DNA of 64,000 bases, from positions 186,001 to 250,000 of the forward strand of contig NZ_MIJE01000022.1 in the NCBI RefSeq assembly GCF_001730225.1. Reading direction: 5' to 3'. The position numbers and the translations under genes are program-made. Positions 1 through 8,960 of this stretch are shown here, piece after piece (position 1 is the first letter of the stretch; each line of letters starts with the position of its first letter). The notes below the pieces were generated by a model. That model saw nothing but the letters and a program-made list of their open reading frames with translations. It was not told the DNA's origin and searched no databases. The stretch is from Desulfuribacillus alkaliarsenatis (GTDB lineage Bacteria; Bacillota; Bacilli; Desulfuribacillales; Desulfuribacillaceae).

Positions 1-407
1 GCCAAGAACTTACTGTGCAGTTCAACCCCAACAAACTGTCGATTACAGATGGTGTCAATTATAGCGAAACAGTCACGATGGGCTGGAAAAGCCCCAGAAA
101 AATCCCAAGCAGTCAATATCGAAACCACAATGCCCGTGAGCTAAAAGTGGAACTTCTCTTCGATACTTACACTAGCATGTATATCGAATCGCTGAAAAAA
201 GATGTCAAAAAGGAGTATATCGATAAATTCATCAAGCTGATTGAAGGAACTGATAAGCCACCAGTTATCACGTTTTCCTGGGGATCTATTCAATTTAAAG
301 GTTTAATAACAGCTATGTCATATACGTATACAATGTTTACCAAAGACGGGAAACCAGTAAGAGCTACAATGAGTCTATCAATTAAAGAGTATGGAAACTT
401 ATTATAA
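1..407 (+). CDS. CIS tube/hub-linker protein (Afp7-like), 5' end outside the window
   Basis: The reading frame is open to the left edge and reads Q-E-L-T before the GTG at 15, followed by VQFNPNKLSI. This is the normal internal start of the CIS tube domain, so the GTG is not the true start and the gene is cut by the window. The rest (W-K-S-P, ELLFDTY, ITFSWGSIQFKGLI, VRATMSLSIKEY) matches the contractile-injection-system tube-domain family, which links the inner tube to the spike hub. No LysM domain follows before the stop at 407, although Afp7-type proteins usually carry one. It is 18 nt upstream of the gpD-like gene, consistent with one operon. Sheath and tube genes are expected further left. 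Confidence 0.8.
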   Translation, partial: QELTVQFNPNKLSITDGVNYSETVTMGWKSPRKIPSSQYRNHNARELKVELLFDTYTSMYIESLKKDVKKEYIDKFIKLIEGTDKPPVITFSWGSIQFKGLITAMSYTYTMFTKDGKPVRATMSLSIKEYGNLL

Positions 408-425
408 TGGGCAGGTGACAAAGGC

Positions 426-1541
426 ATGTCTTACGACTACGACACACTATATCAAGACTATCAAGGATTCTTCATGCCTAGCTTTCAGGTTGTAGTTAAC
501 AAGAGCGATAAACTTATGAAAGATGATAACGTGGTAATTACCGCGATTCAAGTTGATTTGACATCAAGTAATGAAGCAAGTGCATGCACCTTTCAGTTAC
601 AAGAAGCCCATACTTTTAATAAGAATAATAACAGCTTTGAAATCAGCAAGACTATAAATGATTTAATTACCCTAGGTCAGCCAGTCGAAGTATCCCTAGG
701 CTATGGGGAAACAACTCAGCTTGTCTTCAAAGGCGTAATTACTAACGTTTCCATGTCCTATGATTCGGGGGCAGGGGTGCAAATAAGTGTTGAGTGTATG
801 GATGTCAAACTGTTAATGATGAATAATTATGGCTCTGGAAAAATAAGTAACGAAATTACAAAGCCTAGCGAGGCAATTAAGAAAATTGTAGAAAAATATG
901 CAAAATTTATTGGCAAACCAAGGATTAGTGAGACACCAGAATATAAGGTTGATTTAGAGAAGAATCAGCAAAGTGATTATGATTTTATTTCCAAGCTGGC
1001 CGATGAGCTGTTTTACTCGTTCTACATAGTGAAAGGTGAGCTTATCTTTGAACCTTTTGGCAATGATACGGAGCCAATTATAGAGCTCCATGCAGACAAA
1101 CTACATTCCTTTAGTCGTGATATATCCTTAACAAAACAGCTAGCGGAGGTTACGGTCCGCTCTAACGACGAAACGGATCATAATAAGCCTTTTGAATACA
1201 CGGTAAAAACAATCACACCTATTGGTCAAGGCAAAAAGTCTGCCGCTGAAATTGCGAGCATGTTGAAGAATACAGCAAAAAAAACAATTATCGATCCTAA
1301 GGTGAAATCAGTTGATGAAGCAAAGGTTAGGGCAACTGCTGAATTTGCTAAACACGCAATGAAGCTATGCCAAGGAAGATTTGAAACCATTGGGATACCA
1401 GAAATAATCCCAGGAAAAATGATGAAAATCAAAGGTTTTGGTAAGGAATATGACAACGACTACTATATTAAAAAGGTAACACATCAGTTAAACAGTTCTG
1501 GATATCTCACAAAAGGTGAATTAGGAGTGAATAAAATTTGA
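426..1541 (+). CDS. gpD-like baseplate hub protein
   Basis: This 371-residue protein resembles the phage late control D / gp27 family, the hub that holds the spike and continues into the tube. The N-terminal half has the usual beta-rich hub segments: VQVDLTS-like strand near 42, LGYGETTQLVFKGVIT near 91-107, and the QQSDYDFISKLADELFYSFY segment near 181, which is typical of the family. The C-terminal part (AKHAMKLCQGRFETIGIPEIIPGKMMKIKGFG) matches the usual end domain. In Afp and PVC the hub and spike are fused; here they are separate genes. The stop codon overlaps the TTG start of the spike gene (TTGA), which implies translational coupling. Confidence 0.85.
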   Translation: MSYDYDTLYQDYQGFFMPSFQVVVNKSDKLMKDDNVVITAIQVDLTSSNEASACTFQLQEAHTFNKNNNSFEISKTINDLITLGQPVEVSLGYGETTQLVFKGVITNVSMSYDSGAGVQISVECMDVKLLMMNNYGSGKISNEITKPSEAIKKIVEKYAKFIGKPRISETPEYKVDLEKNQQSDYDFISKLADELFYSFYIVKGELIFEPFGNDTEPIIELHADKLHSFSRDISLTKQLAEVTVRSNDETDHNKPFEYTVKTITPIGQGKKSAAEIASMLKNTAKKTIIDPKVKSVDEAKVRATAEFAKHAMKLCQGRFETIGIPEIIPGKMMKIKGFGKEYDNDYYIKKVTHQLNSSGYLTKGELGVNKI

Positions 1542-2296
1542 GTATCATCGATGTTCTTTATAGCTCCATTGATAATGAGGAAAAAAGTACTAACATAGCA
1601 GGAGTGACAGTTGGTATTGTAACCGATATTAATGATCCAGCTAAGCTCGGAAGGGTTAAGGTTAAACTGATTAATCGAGATCAATCTGACTGGGAAACAG
1701 ATTATATACGTGTTATGACCCCGATGACAGGTAAGGAGTGGGGCAGCTTCTTCTTCCCTGAAGTGGGAGACGAAGTGCTAGTTGCATTTAGCCATGGAGA
1801 GATTATGAAGCCCTATGTCCTTGGTTCACTCTGGAACAAGCATTATAAGCCACCCCATAAAATTGAAGACCAAAAGAATGATATCCGTAAAATTAAAACC
1901 CGTTGTGGTCATGAAATCATCTTTAACGATGAGAAAAGCAAAGAAAGTATTGAAATAAAGACACCTAAGCAACTTTCTATCATGTTAGATGATGAAAAAG
2001 AAGTAATCACGATTCAAGATAAAAATGGTAAAAACATTATGACTATAGATTCAAAAAATGGTCAAATTCAAGTAAAAGCGGACAAGAAGATTACGCTGCA
2101 ATCAGGTAAATCTAATGTCATTTTAGATGCCCAAAAAGACAGCTTACATATAGAAAGTGGCTCTTCAATTCATATGAAATCGCAACAAATTAGTATAAGC
2201 GCAAAATCTACTCTCGACATTAAGGCGGGGAGTTCATTAACAGTCAAGTCAGATGGCCCTGCCACTATTAAAGGCGCTACTGTAAAAATCAATTAA
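1538..2296 (+). CDS. gpV/VgrG-like spike protein
   Basis: This 252-residue protein is the central spike. Residues about 20-110 form the gp5/VgrG OB-fold, with the typical strings GIVTDINDPAKLGRVKVKL, FFFPEVGDEVLVAF and PYVLGSLWNKHYKPP. From about 120 to the end it is a repetitive beta-strand region (ITLQSGKSNVILDAQ, SIHMKSQQISISAK, TVKSDGPATIKG) expected to form the triple beta-helix needle. No toxin domain follows the needle. The start is a TTG overlapping the previous stop, supported by AGGAG about 9 nt upstream. The DUF4280 PAAR-like protein at 22001 is the likely tip that caps this spike. Confidence 0.88.
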   Translation: MSIIDVLYSSIDNEEKSTNIAGVTVGIVTDINDPAKLGRVKVKLINRDQSDWETDYIRVMTPMTGKEWGSFFFPEVGDEVLVAFSHGEIMKPYVLGSLWNKHYKPPHKIEDQKNDIRKIKTRCGHEIIFNDEKSKESIEIKTPKQLSIMLDDEKEVITIQDKNGKNIMTIDSKNGQIQVKADKKITLQSGKSNVILDAQKDSLHIESGSSIHMKSQQISISAKSTLDIKAGSSLTVKSDGPATIKGATVKIN

Positions 2297-2309
2297 GGGG
2301 CAGATAGCT

Positions 2310-2699
2310 ATGGTTAGAGGATGGAAATTTCCAATTGAAATCGATGCCCAAACAGGGATGTTTAAGACCGTCGCTGGAGACGATGATATCCGTGAAGCAA
2401 TACGTATCATTCTCACTACTAAAGTTGGTGAACGGATTGGTGCTCGTCAGTTTGGCAGTAACTTATTTGAATTTATGTTTGAAAGTATTAATTACACAGA
2501 GCTTAAAGAGCTGGAATATGAGATTGTGCGAGCACTAAATCGTTGGGAGCCTCGTATCTACGATTTAGAAGTAGAGGCTAACACTAACTCTAGAAGCAAA
2601 GGTAAAGTCTATGTGGTTATTAAATATCGCACTGATAAGTCTATGACTCCAGAAGAAATGGCATTTCACTTTGAGGTAAACGAAGGAATTAATTTCTAA
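2310..2699 (+). CDS. gp25-like baseplate wedge protein
   Basis: This 129-residue protein has the full length of the GPW/gp25 family. Recognisable parts are the D-I-R-E-A-I-R-I-I-L-T-T element near 28, the G-E-R-I-G-A-R-Q-F-G-S-N-L motif near 39-51, and RALNRWEPRIYDLEVE in the second half. In phages and CIS this protein docks the first sheath ring on the baseplate. It lies 13 nt after the spike gene with an AAGGGG-type ribosome site and is followed by the J-like genes, the conserved order of CIS loci. An out-of-frame ORF at 2335-2538 is only a shadow. Confidence 0.9.
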   Translation: MVRGWKFPIEIDAQTGMFKTVAGDDDIREAIRIILTTKVGERIGARQFGSNLFEFMFESINYTELKELEYEIVRALNRWEPRIYDLEVEANTNSRSKGKVYVVIKYRTDKSMTPEEMAFHFEVNEGINF

Positions 2700-2714
2700 T
2701 AGGGATGATATAAC

Positions 2715-5700
2715 ATGGAATACCCATTACTAGATATTAGGGACAAAAACTTAATCAAAGAGCAAATACGTCGTCTTGCATCCTTCTACGTACCAGAGTG
2801 GAATAACAGTAATGACGAAACTGACGTTGGAGATGCGCTAGCTGATTTATTTGCTACGATTTTTTCTGATACAATTCAGCACCATGTTAATCTCTTGCCT
2901 TTGATAAACTATGTGCATTTCTTAAACTGTATCCGTGTGGGCTTATTGCCTGGCACATCAGCAGAAGGGCATGTTACTGTAAGGCTCAATGAAGGCGCTG
3001 AGCAGGGTGTATATGTTAAAAGGGGTACTAAGCTATTTGTAGATAAAGGTGAAGAAATAGGCCATGTTTTATATGAAACGGAACATGATTGCTTTGCCAT
3101 AGACAATCAGGTTACCCATGTTTTTTGCGCCAATGGTTGGCGGAACATTATCACTAATCCTTGGCACTGGCAGCAATCAAGTACAATGAACGTTCGTCTA
3201 TTTGACGAGTATAAATATAAGAATTTACAAAACCACGCAGTATATTTTTCAAACCAAGATATTTTAAACATACGGCAGGGATCAACAGTAGCTATCGAAT
3301 TACAACACAGAATTCGTCGCTTACAAGGACCAGATATGGCAGCTAACTTAGCAGATAAAACCTACTTTCACTGGATGATGCTAACAGAAAAAGGCTGGGA
3401 AACAATTGAAAATGTAAGTTCGTCTGGTAGTAGGATATTACTGACTATAAATAAAGAATTACCAACTAGCACTTATAACGATATTGAAGGACGTTGGTTG
3501 CTCTGTCAACGTATCCCTAACCTAGAGTTTCCAGAAATTATTGTAGAGAATGTAAGAATGTCTGCAAAGGCAGAATACTTACAGCCAGAAATTATGATTT
3601 ACAATGACCTTGAACTAGATAACCATGGCCTATTGCCATTTGGTGAGAATTTTGCAATTTATGACGATTTTTATATTGGGAGTGAAGAGGTTCTTACAAA
3701 ACGTGGTTCATACGTAGAGCTGCTCTTTCAAATGGCCTTTAAGCGCTTCCAACCTCCTAATATCATTGACGAAGAAAGTCTCAATTGGAAATTGATAATG
3801 CGTGAGGAAAACTTTCAGAAGCAAAAACCACAAGATGTAGTTATCGAAGAAGTAGTCTGGGAGTACTGGAATGGTGATGGCTGGGCACGTCTTATGTTTG
3901 ATGTAGCAGCTGAAGAAATATTTAGTTTAGGCAATGAGGAAGTGCAAAAAATTAAATTAGCCTTTATTTGCCCAGAGGACACTGCGCCAGGATATATTAA
4001 TGCTCACCAAAACTACTGGATTCGCGCCCGTATCCGCAAGGTACGAAATGCATATAAGCAAAACGTGCTGTATCTGTGTCCAGTAATTGAAAAGCTGCAG
4101 ATATCCTATCAATACCGTGCAGAGACGCGAGCAATTGAACACTTACTTGTGGAACGAGATTTATCAGTGACACAGCTTAGCTTTGATGATAATACTGAAA
4201 AAGCACTGTTCCAAAAACAAAATCCTGCCAATATGGCCGCATACTTTTGCTTGAAAAACCCGATTCAAGGTGGGCCATTGACAATATATTTCTCAGTTAA
4301 GGAGCAGTGGGAGATACCAAAATTACCACTTAGGTGGGAGTATTTAGCGGATGAAGTTGGAGGACAGCAATGGGTAGAGCTAAAGGTGTCTGACGAAACG
4401 AAGATGTTGAGCAGAAGTGGGCTTGTGACTATGACAGGCAAGTCAAATGCCGCCAAAGCAGTTTGTTTCGCGCAAGAGGGATATTGGATTCGTGTCCTTT
4501 GTTATGCCGACACAATCGCAGCTAACGTTGTAAAAGATGTGCCAGAAATAACAGGATGCTACCTTAACACAATTAAAGTAAGCCAGCAGGAAACATACCC
4601 TACAGAATACTTTTCTGTAGAACCACATCAGCCTAATAAAGTTTGTGAGCTAACAGGAGACAACTTAATCTGGCAGAGTGTGTGGGTAGATGAGCATGAA
4701 CAGCTAACGGATAGTGAGTGGAACAAACTGATAGAAGCAGGAAATTATTTAACTGAACTTGAGCGTGATGATACAGGAATTATCGTTCGCCGTTGGGTGC
4801 AATGGAAACCAGTTCAGGATGTATTCTTAGCTGATGCTAACGATCGATGTTATATGGTTGATCCTTATCACGGTAGTGTTATTTTTGGTAATGGCGCTAA
4901 CGGTCGCATTCCCACATCAGGGCAAGGAGAAACTATTCGCATTCAGTATAAAGCTGGCAAGGGTGAGTATGGGAATCTAGCAGAAAGGGAAATGACTTCC
5001 TTCTCTGACGCAGTACCTTTTGTAAATGAAGCATATAACGCTGAGCCAATTATTGGTGGAACGAGCAAAGAGACGATGGAGCTAGCCTTAGATAGGGGAC
5101 CGTCAATATTAAGTAGTCGGGGCGCAGCTGTAACCCTAGAAGACTATATCAATATTGTAAAGCAAGCTGACAGAAACATAGTACGTGTACGTTGTCTCCG
5201 ACATCAGAACGCACAAGGTCGTAAGGATTTAGGGGCAATTACATTAGCGATATTGCCAATATTCTATAATAAGCATGCGATGTATTTTAATATGATAAAA
5301 AACAACGTACTAAAAGCATTAAAAGATGTAGCGCCTAGTATGATTGTCGAAGGTGACAAGCTCCATATTGTAGAAACTAAATATTTAGAATTAAACCTAG
5401 AAATTAAGCTAGTAATAGCTGATTATAACGACTATCAAACAGTATTACAGCGAGTGGAGAAAAGGCTTAAGGACTTTATTGAGCCTATCCACGGCAACTA
5501 TGACGGTAAGGGCTGGAAGATTGGTGAATATCCAAACCGTGAGAAGCTCTATCATATAATCAAGCAAGAAGAAAAGATTAGAAGAATAGATAGTATGACA
5601 ATCACAGCTAATTTGGTTTCACAATCCATTAAGCAAGCCGTTAACCTTGAAGATAGACATTTATTCTTACTAAGTGTACCTATTAGTGGAGAGGTTATTA

Positions 5701-5720
5701 TAGATATAGAAGTGGGGTGA
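2715..5720 (+). CDS. Large baseplate J-like protein (Afp11-like)
   Basis: This 1001-residue protein is a baseplate wedge component. The N-terminus (WNNSNDETDVGDALADLFATIFSD, about 30-55) is the typical opening of putative baseplate J proteins in CIS loci. The middle is beta-rich and variable. The baseplate-J region lies near 740-830: VIFGNGANGRIP, GNLAEREMTSF, EPIIGGTSKETMELALDRGP, then SSRGAAVTLEDYINIVKQA. It is followed after 4 nt by a second J-like gene, as Afp11 is followed by Afp12. Together they are expected to make the wedges that anchor the sheath and transmit the firing signal. Confidence 0.87.
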   Translation: MEYPLLDIRDKNLIKEQIRRLASFYVPEWNNSNDETDVGDALADLFATIFSDTIQHHVNLLPLINYVHFLNCIRVGLLPGTSAEGHVTVRLNEGAEQGVYVKRGTKLFVDKGEEIGHVLYETEHDCFAIDNQVTHVFCANGWRNIITNPWHWQQSSTMNVRLFDEYKYKNLQNHAVYFSNQDILNIRQGSTVAIELQHRIRRLQGPDMAANLADKTYFHWMMLTEKGWETIENVSSSGSRILLTINKELPTSTYNDIEGRWLLCQRIPNLEFPEIIVENVRMSAKAEYLQPEIMIYNDLELDNHGLLPFGENFAIYDDFYIGSEEVLTKRGSYVELLFQMAFKRFQPPNIIDEESLNWKLIMREENFQKQKPQDVVIEEVVWEYWNGDGWARLMFDVAAEEIFSLGNEEVQKIKLAFICPEDTAPGYINAHQNYWIRARIRKVRNAYKQNVLYLCPVIEKLQISYQYRAETRAIEHLLVERDLSVTQLSFDDNTEKALFQKQNPANMAAYFCLKNPIQGGPLTIYFSVKEQWEIPKLPLRWEYLADEVGGQQWVELKVSDETKMLSRSGLVTMTGKSNAAKAVCFAQEGYWIRVLCYADTIAANVVKDVPEITGCYLNTIKVSQQETYPTEYFSVEPHQPNKVCELTGDNLIWQSVWVDEHEQLTDSEWNKLIEAGNYLTELERDDTGIIVRRWVQWKPVQDVFLADANDRCYMVDPYHGSVIFGNGANGRIPTSGQGETIRIQYKAGKGEYGNLAEREMTSFSDAVPFVNEAYNAEPIIGGTSKETMELALDRGPSILSSRGAAVTLEDYINIVKQADRNIVRVRCLRHQNAQGRKDLGAITLAILPIFYNKHAMYFNMIKNNVLKALKDVAPSMIVEGDKLHIVETKYLELNLEIKLVIADYNDYQTVLQRVEKRLKDFIEPIHGNYDGKGWKIGEYPNREKLYHIIKQEEKIRRIDSMTITANLVSQSIKQAVNLEDRHLFLLSVPISGEVIIDIEVG

Positions 5721-5724
5721 GGAA

Positions 5725-7917
5725 ATGTTAGATATACCTGGAAAAGTTATTAAAGACAGGGGTCGGTTGATGTCAGATGCCAAGAAGCAATTGACAAATC
5801 AATACCCAATATGGACAGATCATGCTCCCCATGATCCAGGTATAACGCTACTAGAGTTGCTAGCAGAACTACAAGTTAGACAGCAAGAGTCCATAAGATT
5901 AGGTAGTGAGCAAAACCGACAAAAATATCTAGCAATGCTCCAGTTCTATCAAAAGCCTGCGCAGAGCGCACAGACAGAAGTAATGTTTGCATCTGACTCG
6001 CGAAAGGAATATCTACCAAAAGGTAGTAGATTGATGGCACAAGACCTAACCTTCGAGACTTGTGAGCGTTTAGTAGTAGTAGACAACCAGCTACAGGCAA
6101 TCCAGCTAGAGATACAAGAAAAGCGAGTTTTAATAGATAGAAGTTCTTCTGTAGATTGGAGTCGTGACTGGTATGCATTTGGTGAAATGCCTAAGCCTGG
6201 AGATAGCTTGTACTTAGGCTTTGACAAACCATTTCCGGCTAACACAACAATTCATACAAAATGGAATCTAGCAGATGGGCAAATTAGCAGAAACGCGGTT
6301 AATAGCAATGACTTTTTTCAAGCCTTAGTGAAGCTAAGCTGGGAATATTATGGGATTGAGAAAGGTGTGGAAGGTTGGCACCCGCTACAGGTCGTATCGG
6401 ACACTACCAGGGACCTACTTTATAGTGGCTTTCTACAACTAAAGCTCTTTGGAAAACAAATTTTGTATCCAGGTGATAACAATAGTGAATTCGGTTATTA
6501 CGCCTTTCGTTGTCGATTAGTTGAAGGTGCATATGACGTTGCTCCTCGAATTAGACAAATTCACACTAATTGTATCATCGTTAAACAACGCAGAAGCTTA
6601 TGCCAGAGTTGGACTTTTAAAAATCATGACATTATAAATCGAGAAGTATTAATTGATTCCTGGCTAGCGTATTACGGAATTCTGCAGGTGTTTATACGTA
6701 AATACGATGGCTGGGTAGAATTAAAGGAAACTAGTCAGTATAGAGTCCATCATGATACGCGCAAAAAACGTTGTCGCATTCAAATACTAAGTGAATTAAC
6801 AAGAGTACTAACTGAAGTAGACGGTGCGACGGACGATGCGATTGTAAAGGTAATAGCCTGGGAAAATGCAGTTTGGCAAAAGAAAGCATTGGCAAGCAGT
6901 ACAGGGTGGATTCATCAACAGATAGAATTAGAGTTAAAGCATGTATTGGAACAGGAATTCAAGCTGATGGTAGCAGAACATTCAAATGGAGAAATTATCT
7001 GGCGCGATTGGTATCCGATTGAAACCCTAGAGCATGGACACGATAATCAATTATGCTTTCAACTTGATCCAACCCTTGGATTAATTAGATTTGGAGATAA
7101 TCGCAAGGGAAGGGCTCCAGATCCTGGTGTTAACAGCATTATGATAACCGATTGTGCCATAACAAGGGCAAACCAAGGAAACATATTGAGTGCCAAAATT
7201 GATAGTATTGTTGTGCCAGACGAGCAGCTTAAGGATCTTACTGTACAACAGTTAGAGCCTGCAACAGGTGGGCAAACTAAGGAAACAATTCAGCAATTAG
7301 AGAGAAGATTAATTCAAGATTTAAACACAGAATACCGGGCAATATCCACCAATGATTATCAGCGCATCGTAGAAAATACGCCAGGTCTAGTTATCAAGAA
7401 TGTCAAAGTATTACCTTTATATAAACCTGGATTATCTGACTACCCTAACAAAAAGGCCGACAATTGTGTCACGATAGTAGTCGAACCATATAACAAAAGT
7501 GGTCAAGGTCAATTAACAGAAGTTTATAAGAAAAACATCATAGCAAACTTAGACCGTTATCGTTTAATTACCACGCAGACTTTCATTATTGAACCTACAT
7601 ATGTAGGACTAGAATTTTATGGAGAAATAATAATAAAAGCAAATTATATGAACGCAGAACAAGATATTAAGTTGGCAATCAATCAGTATATTAAAAAGAT
7701 AGAGCAAAGGCAGATTGGCCGTGTGGTATTGAATTATGGGGAGCTATATGGAATTGTCGATTTGCTAGAGTGTGTATCCCATATTCGCTATTTAGGAATT
7801 GAGCCCGTTGGCTATCGTATCACAAAATCTAAGAATGGGGATATTACAATCCCAGCCTATAGTAGATTTTACATTTCTAAAGCAGAGCTGATTTTGATAC
7901 ACAGTGAACAGGGCTAA
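5725..7917 (+). CDS. Second baseplate J-like protein (Afp12-like)
   Basis: This 730-residue protein starts with WTDHAPHDPGITLLELLAEL (about 30-50), a signature of CIS baseplate proteins with a J domain. The J-like core is near 440-565: LIRFGDNRKGRAPDPGVN, ANQGNILSAKI, EPATGGQTKETIQQLERRL and AISTNDYQRIVENTPG. The C-terminus ends in an all alpha-beta region near 630-730. It directly follows the larger J-like gene with GGTGAGG before its ATG. It probably forms the outer arm or peripheral part of the baseplate wedge. Function is from family and context; the two J-like proteins are not close copies of each other. Confidence 0.85.
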   Translation: MLDIPGKVIKDRGRLMSDAKKQLTNQYPIWTDHAPHDPGITLLELLAELQVRQQESIRLGSEQNRQKYLAMLQFYQKPAQSAQTEVMFASDSRKEYLPKGSRLMAQDLTFETCERLVVVDNQLQAIQLEIQEKRVLIDRSSSVDWSRDWYAFGEMPKPGDSLYLGFDKPFPANTTIHTKWNLADGQISRNAVNSNDFFQALVKLSWEYYGIEKGVEGWHPLQVVSDTTRDLLYSGFLQLKLFGKQILYPGDNNSEFGYYAFRCRLVEGAYDVAPRIRQIHTNCIIVKQRRSLCQSWTFKNHDIINREVLIDSWLAYYGILQVFIRKYDGWVELKETSQYRVHHDTRKKRCRIQILSELTRVLTEVDGATDDAIVKVIAWENAVWQKKALASSTGWIHQQIELELKHVLEQEFKLMVAEHSNGEIIWRDWYPIETLEHGHDNQLCFQLDPTLGLIRFGDNRKGRAPDPGVNSIMITDCAITRANQGNILSAKIDSIVVPDEQLKDLTVQQLEPATGGQTKETIQQLERRLIQDLNTEYRAISTNDYQRIVENTPGLVIKNVKVLPLYKPGLSDYPNKKADNCVTIVVEPYNKSGQGQLTEVYKKNIIANLDRYRLITTQTFIIEPTYVGLEFYGEIIIKANYMNAEQDIKLAINQYIKKIEQRQIGRVVLNYGELYGIVDLLECVSHIRYLGIEPVGYRITKSKNGDITIPAYSRFYISKAELILIHSEQG

Positions 7918-7928
7918 GGAGTGTTAAG

Positions 7929-8960
7929 ATGTTGCAACGTAAATCCTTCGTATTAAAGATAAACCGACATTTTTCCAAAACAACATATAATGGTTCAAAA
8001 ACCGGAGTTCTAAAAGAAGCATTCCAAAGTTACGCCCTTGATAGCATGGCGGACGATACGGTTTGGCATCGGTGCAAGTTAAACGCTAATATTCCAAAGG
8101 ATACTAATGTTTATATTGCTTATTACGCCAGCAATTCAAAAGAATTCACGGAAAGTTGGCAGGAGATTATTAATAATGGCACAGACTTTTTGTTACATAA
8201 AGCTAAGGGTAGGTATTTATGGCTGAAGATTGAATATATTGGCTATGGACAGGAAGTCCCACAAATTCAAGATGTACAGATAGACTTTCCAATCGAGCCA
8301 CTCACCTGGCATCTTCCAGAAATCTATCAGCAAGAGCCTGCAGCGACGGATCTTTTAAACCGCTATCTAGGGATATTTCAATCTTTAATGAGTGATTTAG
8401 ATCAAGATTTAGAAGAGTATAGCCGCTACCTAGATATCGACAAGGCAGACAATGAGTTTTTGCCCTGGCTATGTCGTTGGCTTGCTATTAGTGATCACTA
8501 TCTGTGGCCACAGGAAAAACTACGAATGTTTATGAAGAATGCCTATGCTTTATATCAAGTAAAAGGAACAAAGCAAGCTATAGAGAAAGTGACAGAAATC
8601 TATACTGACGAACGTCCGTGGATTATTGAGCAATATGAGCTCACAAATGAAAACTCACGGGAGAAGGATAGATTATATAGTAAGTTATATGGAGACAACT
8701 GCTACACATTTACGGTTATGGTTAAAGAACATGCTGTACCTACACAGCAACACTATTTAGAACTTAAACGTATTATAGAAAGTTTTACCCCAGCCCATGG
8801 AATTTTACAACTAGTTGTATTAAAGTCATATCTTTTCTTAGATAGTTATACATATTTGGGTGTTAACTCAATACTAACAGGAAGCAATAGCTTAATCCTT
8901 GATGGGAAATCTAGTATTCCTTTTGCAAACATGACCGATGAATGGAGGAGCACGGAATGA
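7929..8960 (+). CDS. Tail protein I-like baseplate protein
   Basis: This 343-residue protein has the P2 tail-I type core at about 137-230: LPEIYQQEPAATDLLNRYLG, LDQDLEEYSRYLDIDKAD, FLPWLCRWLAI and KGTKQAIEKVTEIYT. The N-terminal ~120 residues are an extra beta-rich part seen in CIS versions. Tail-I proteins sit at the baseplate edge and usually hold fibres. The ribosome site is AAGGAGTG. The stop TGA overlaps the ATG of the next gene when that gene is started at 8957. Confidence 0.82.
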   Translation: MLQRKSFVLKINRHFSKTTYNGSKTGVLKEAFQSYALDSMADDTVWHRCKLNANIPKDTNVYIAYYASNSKEFTESWQEIINNGTDFLLHKAKGRYLWLKIEYIGYGQEVPQIQDVQIDFPIEPLTWHLPEIYQQEPAATDLLNRYLGIFQSLMSDLDQDLEEYSRYLDIDKADNEFLPWLCRWLAISDHYLWPQEKLRMFMKNAYALYQVKGTKQAIEKVTEIYTDERPWIIEQYELTNENSREKDRLYSKLYGDNCYTFTVMVKEHAVPTQQHYLELKRIIESFTPAHGILQLVVLKSYLFLDSYTYLGVNSILTGSNSLILDGKSSIPFANMTDEWRSTE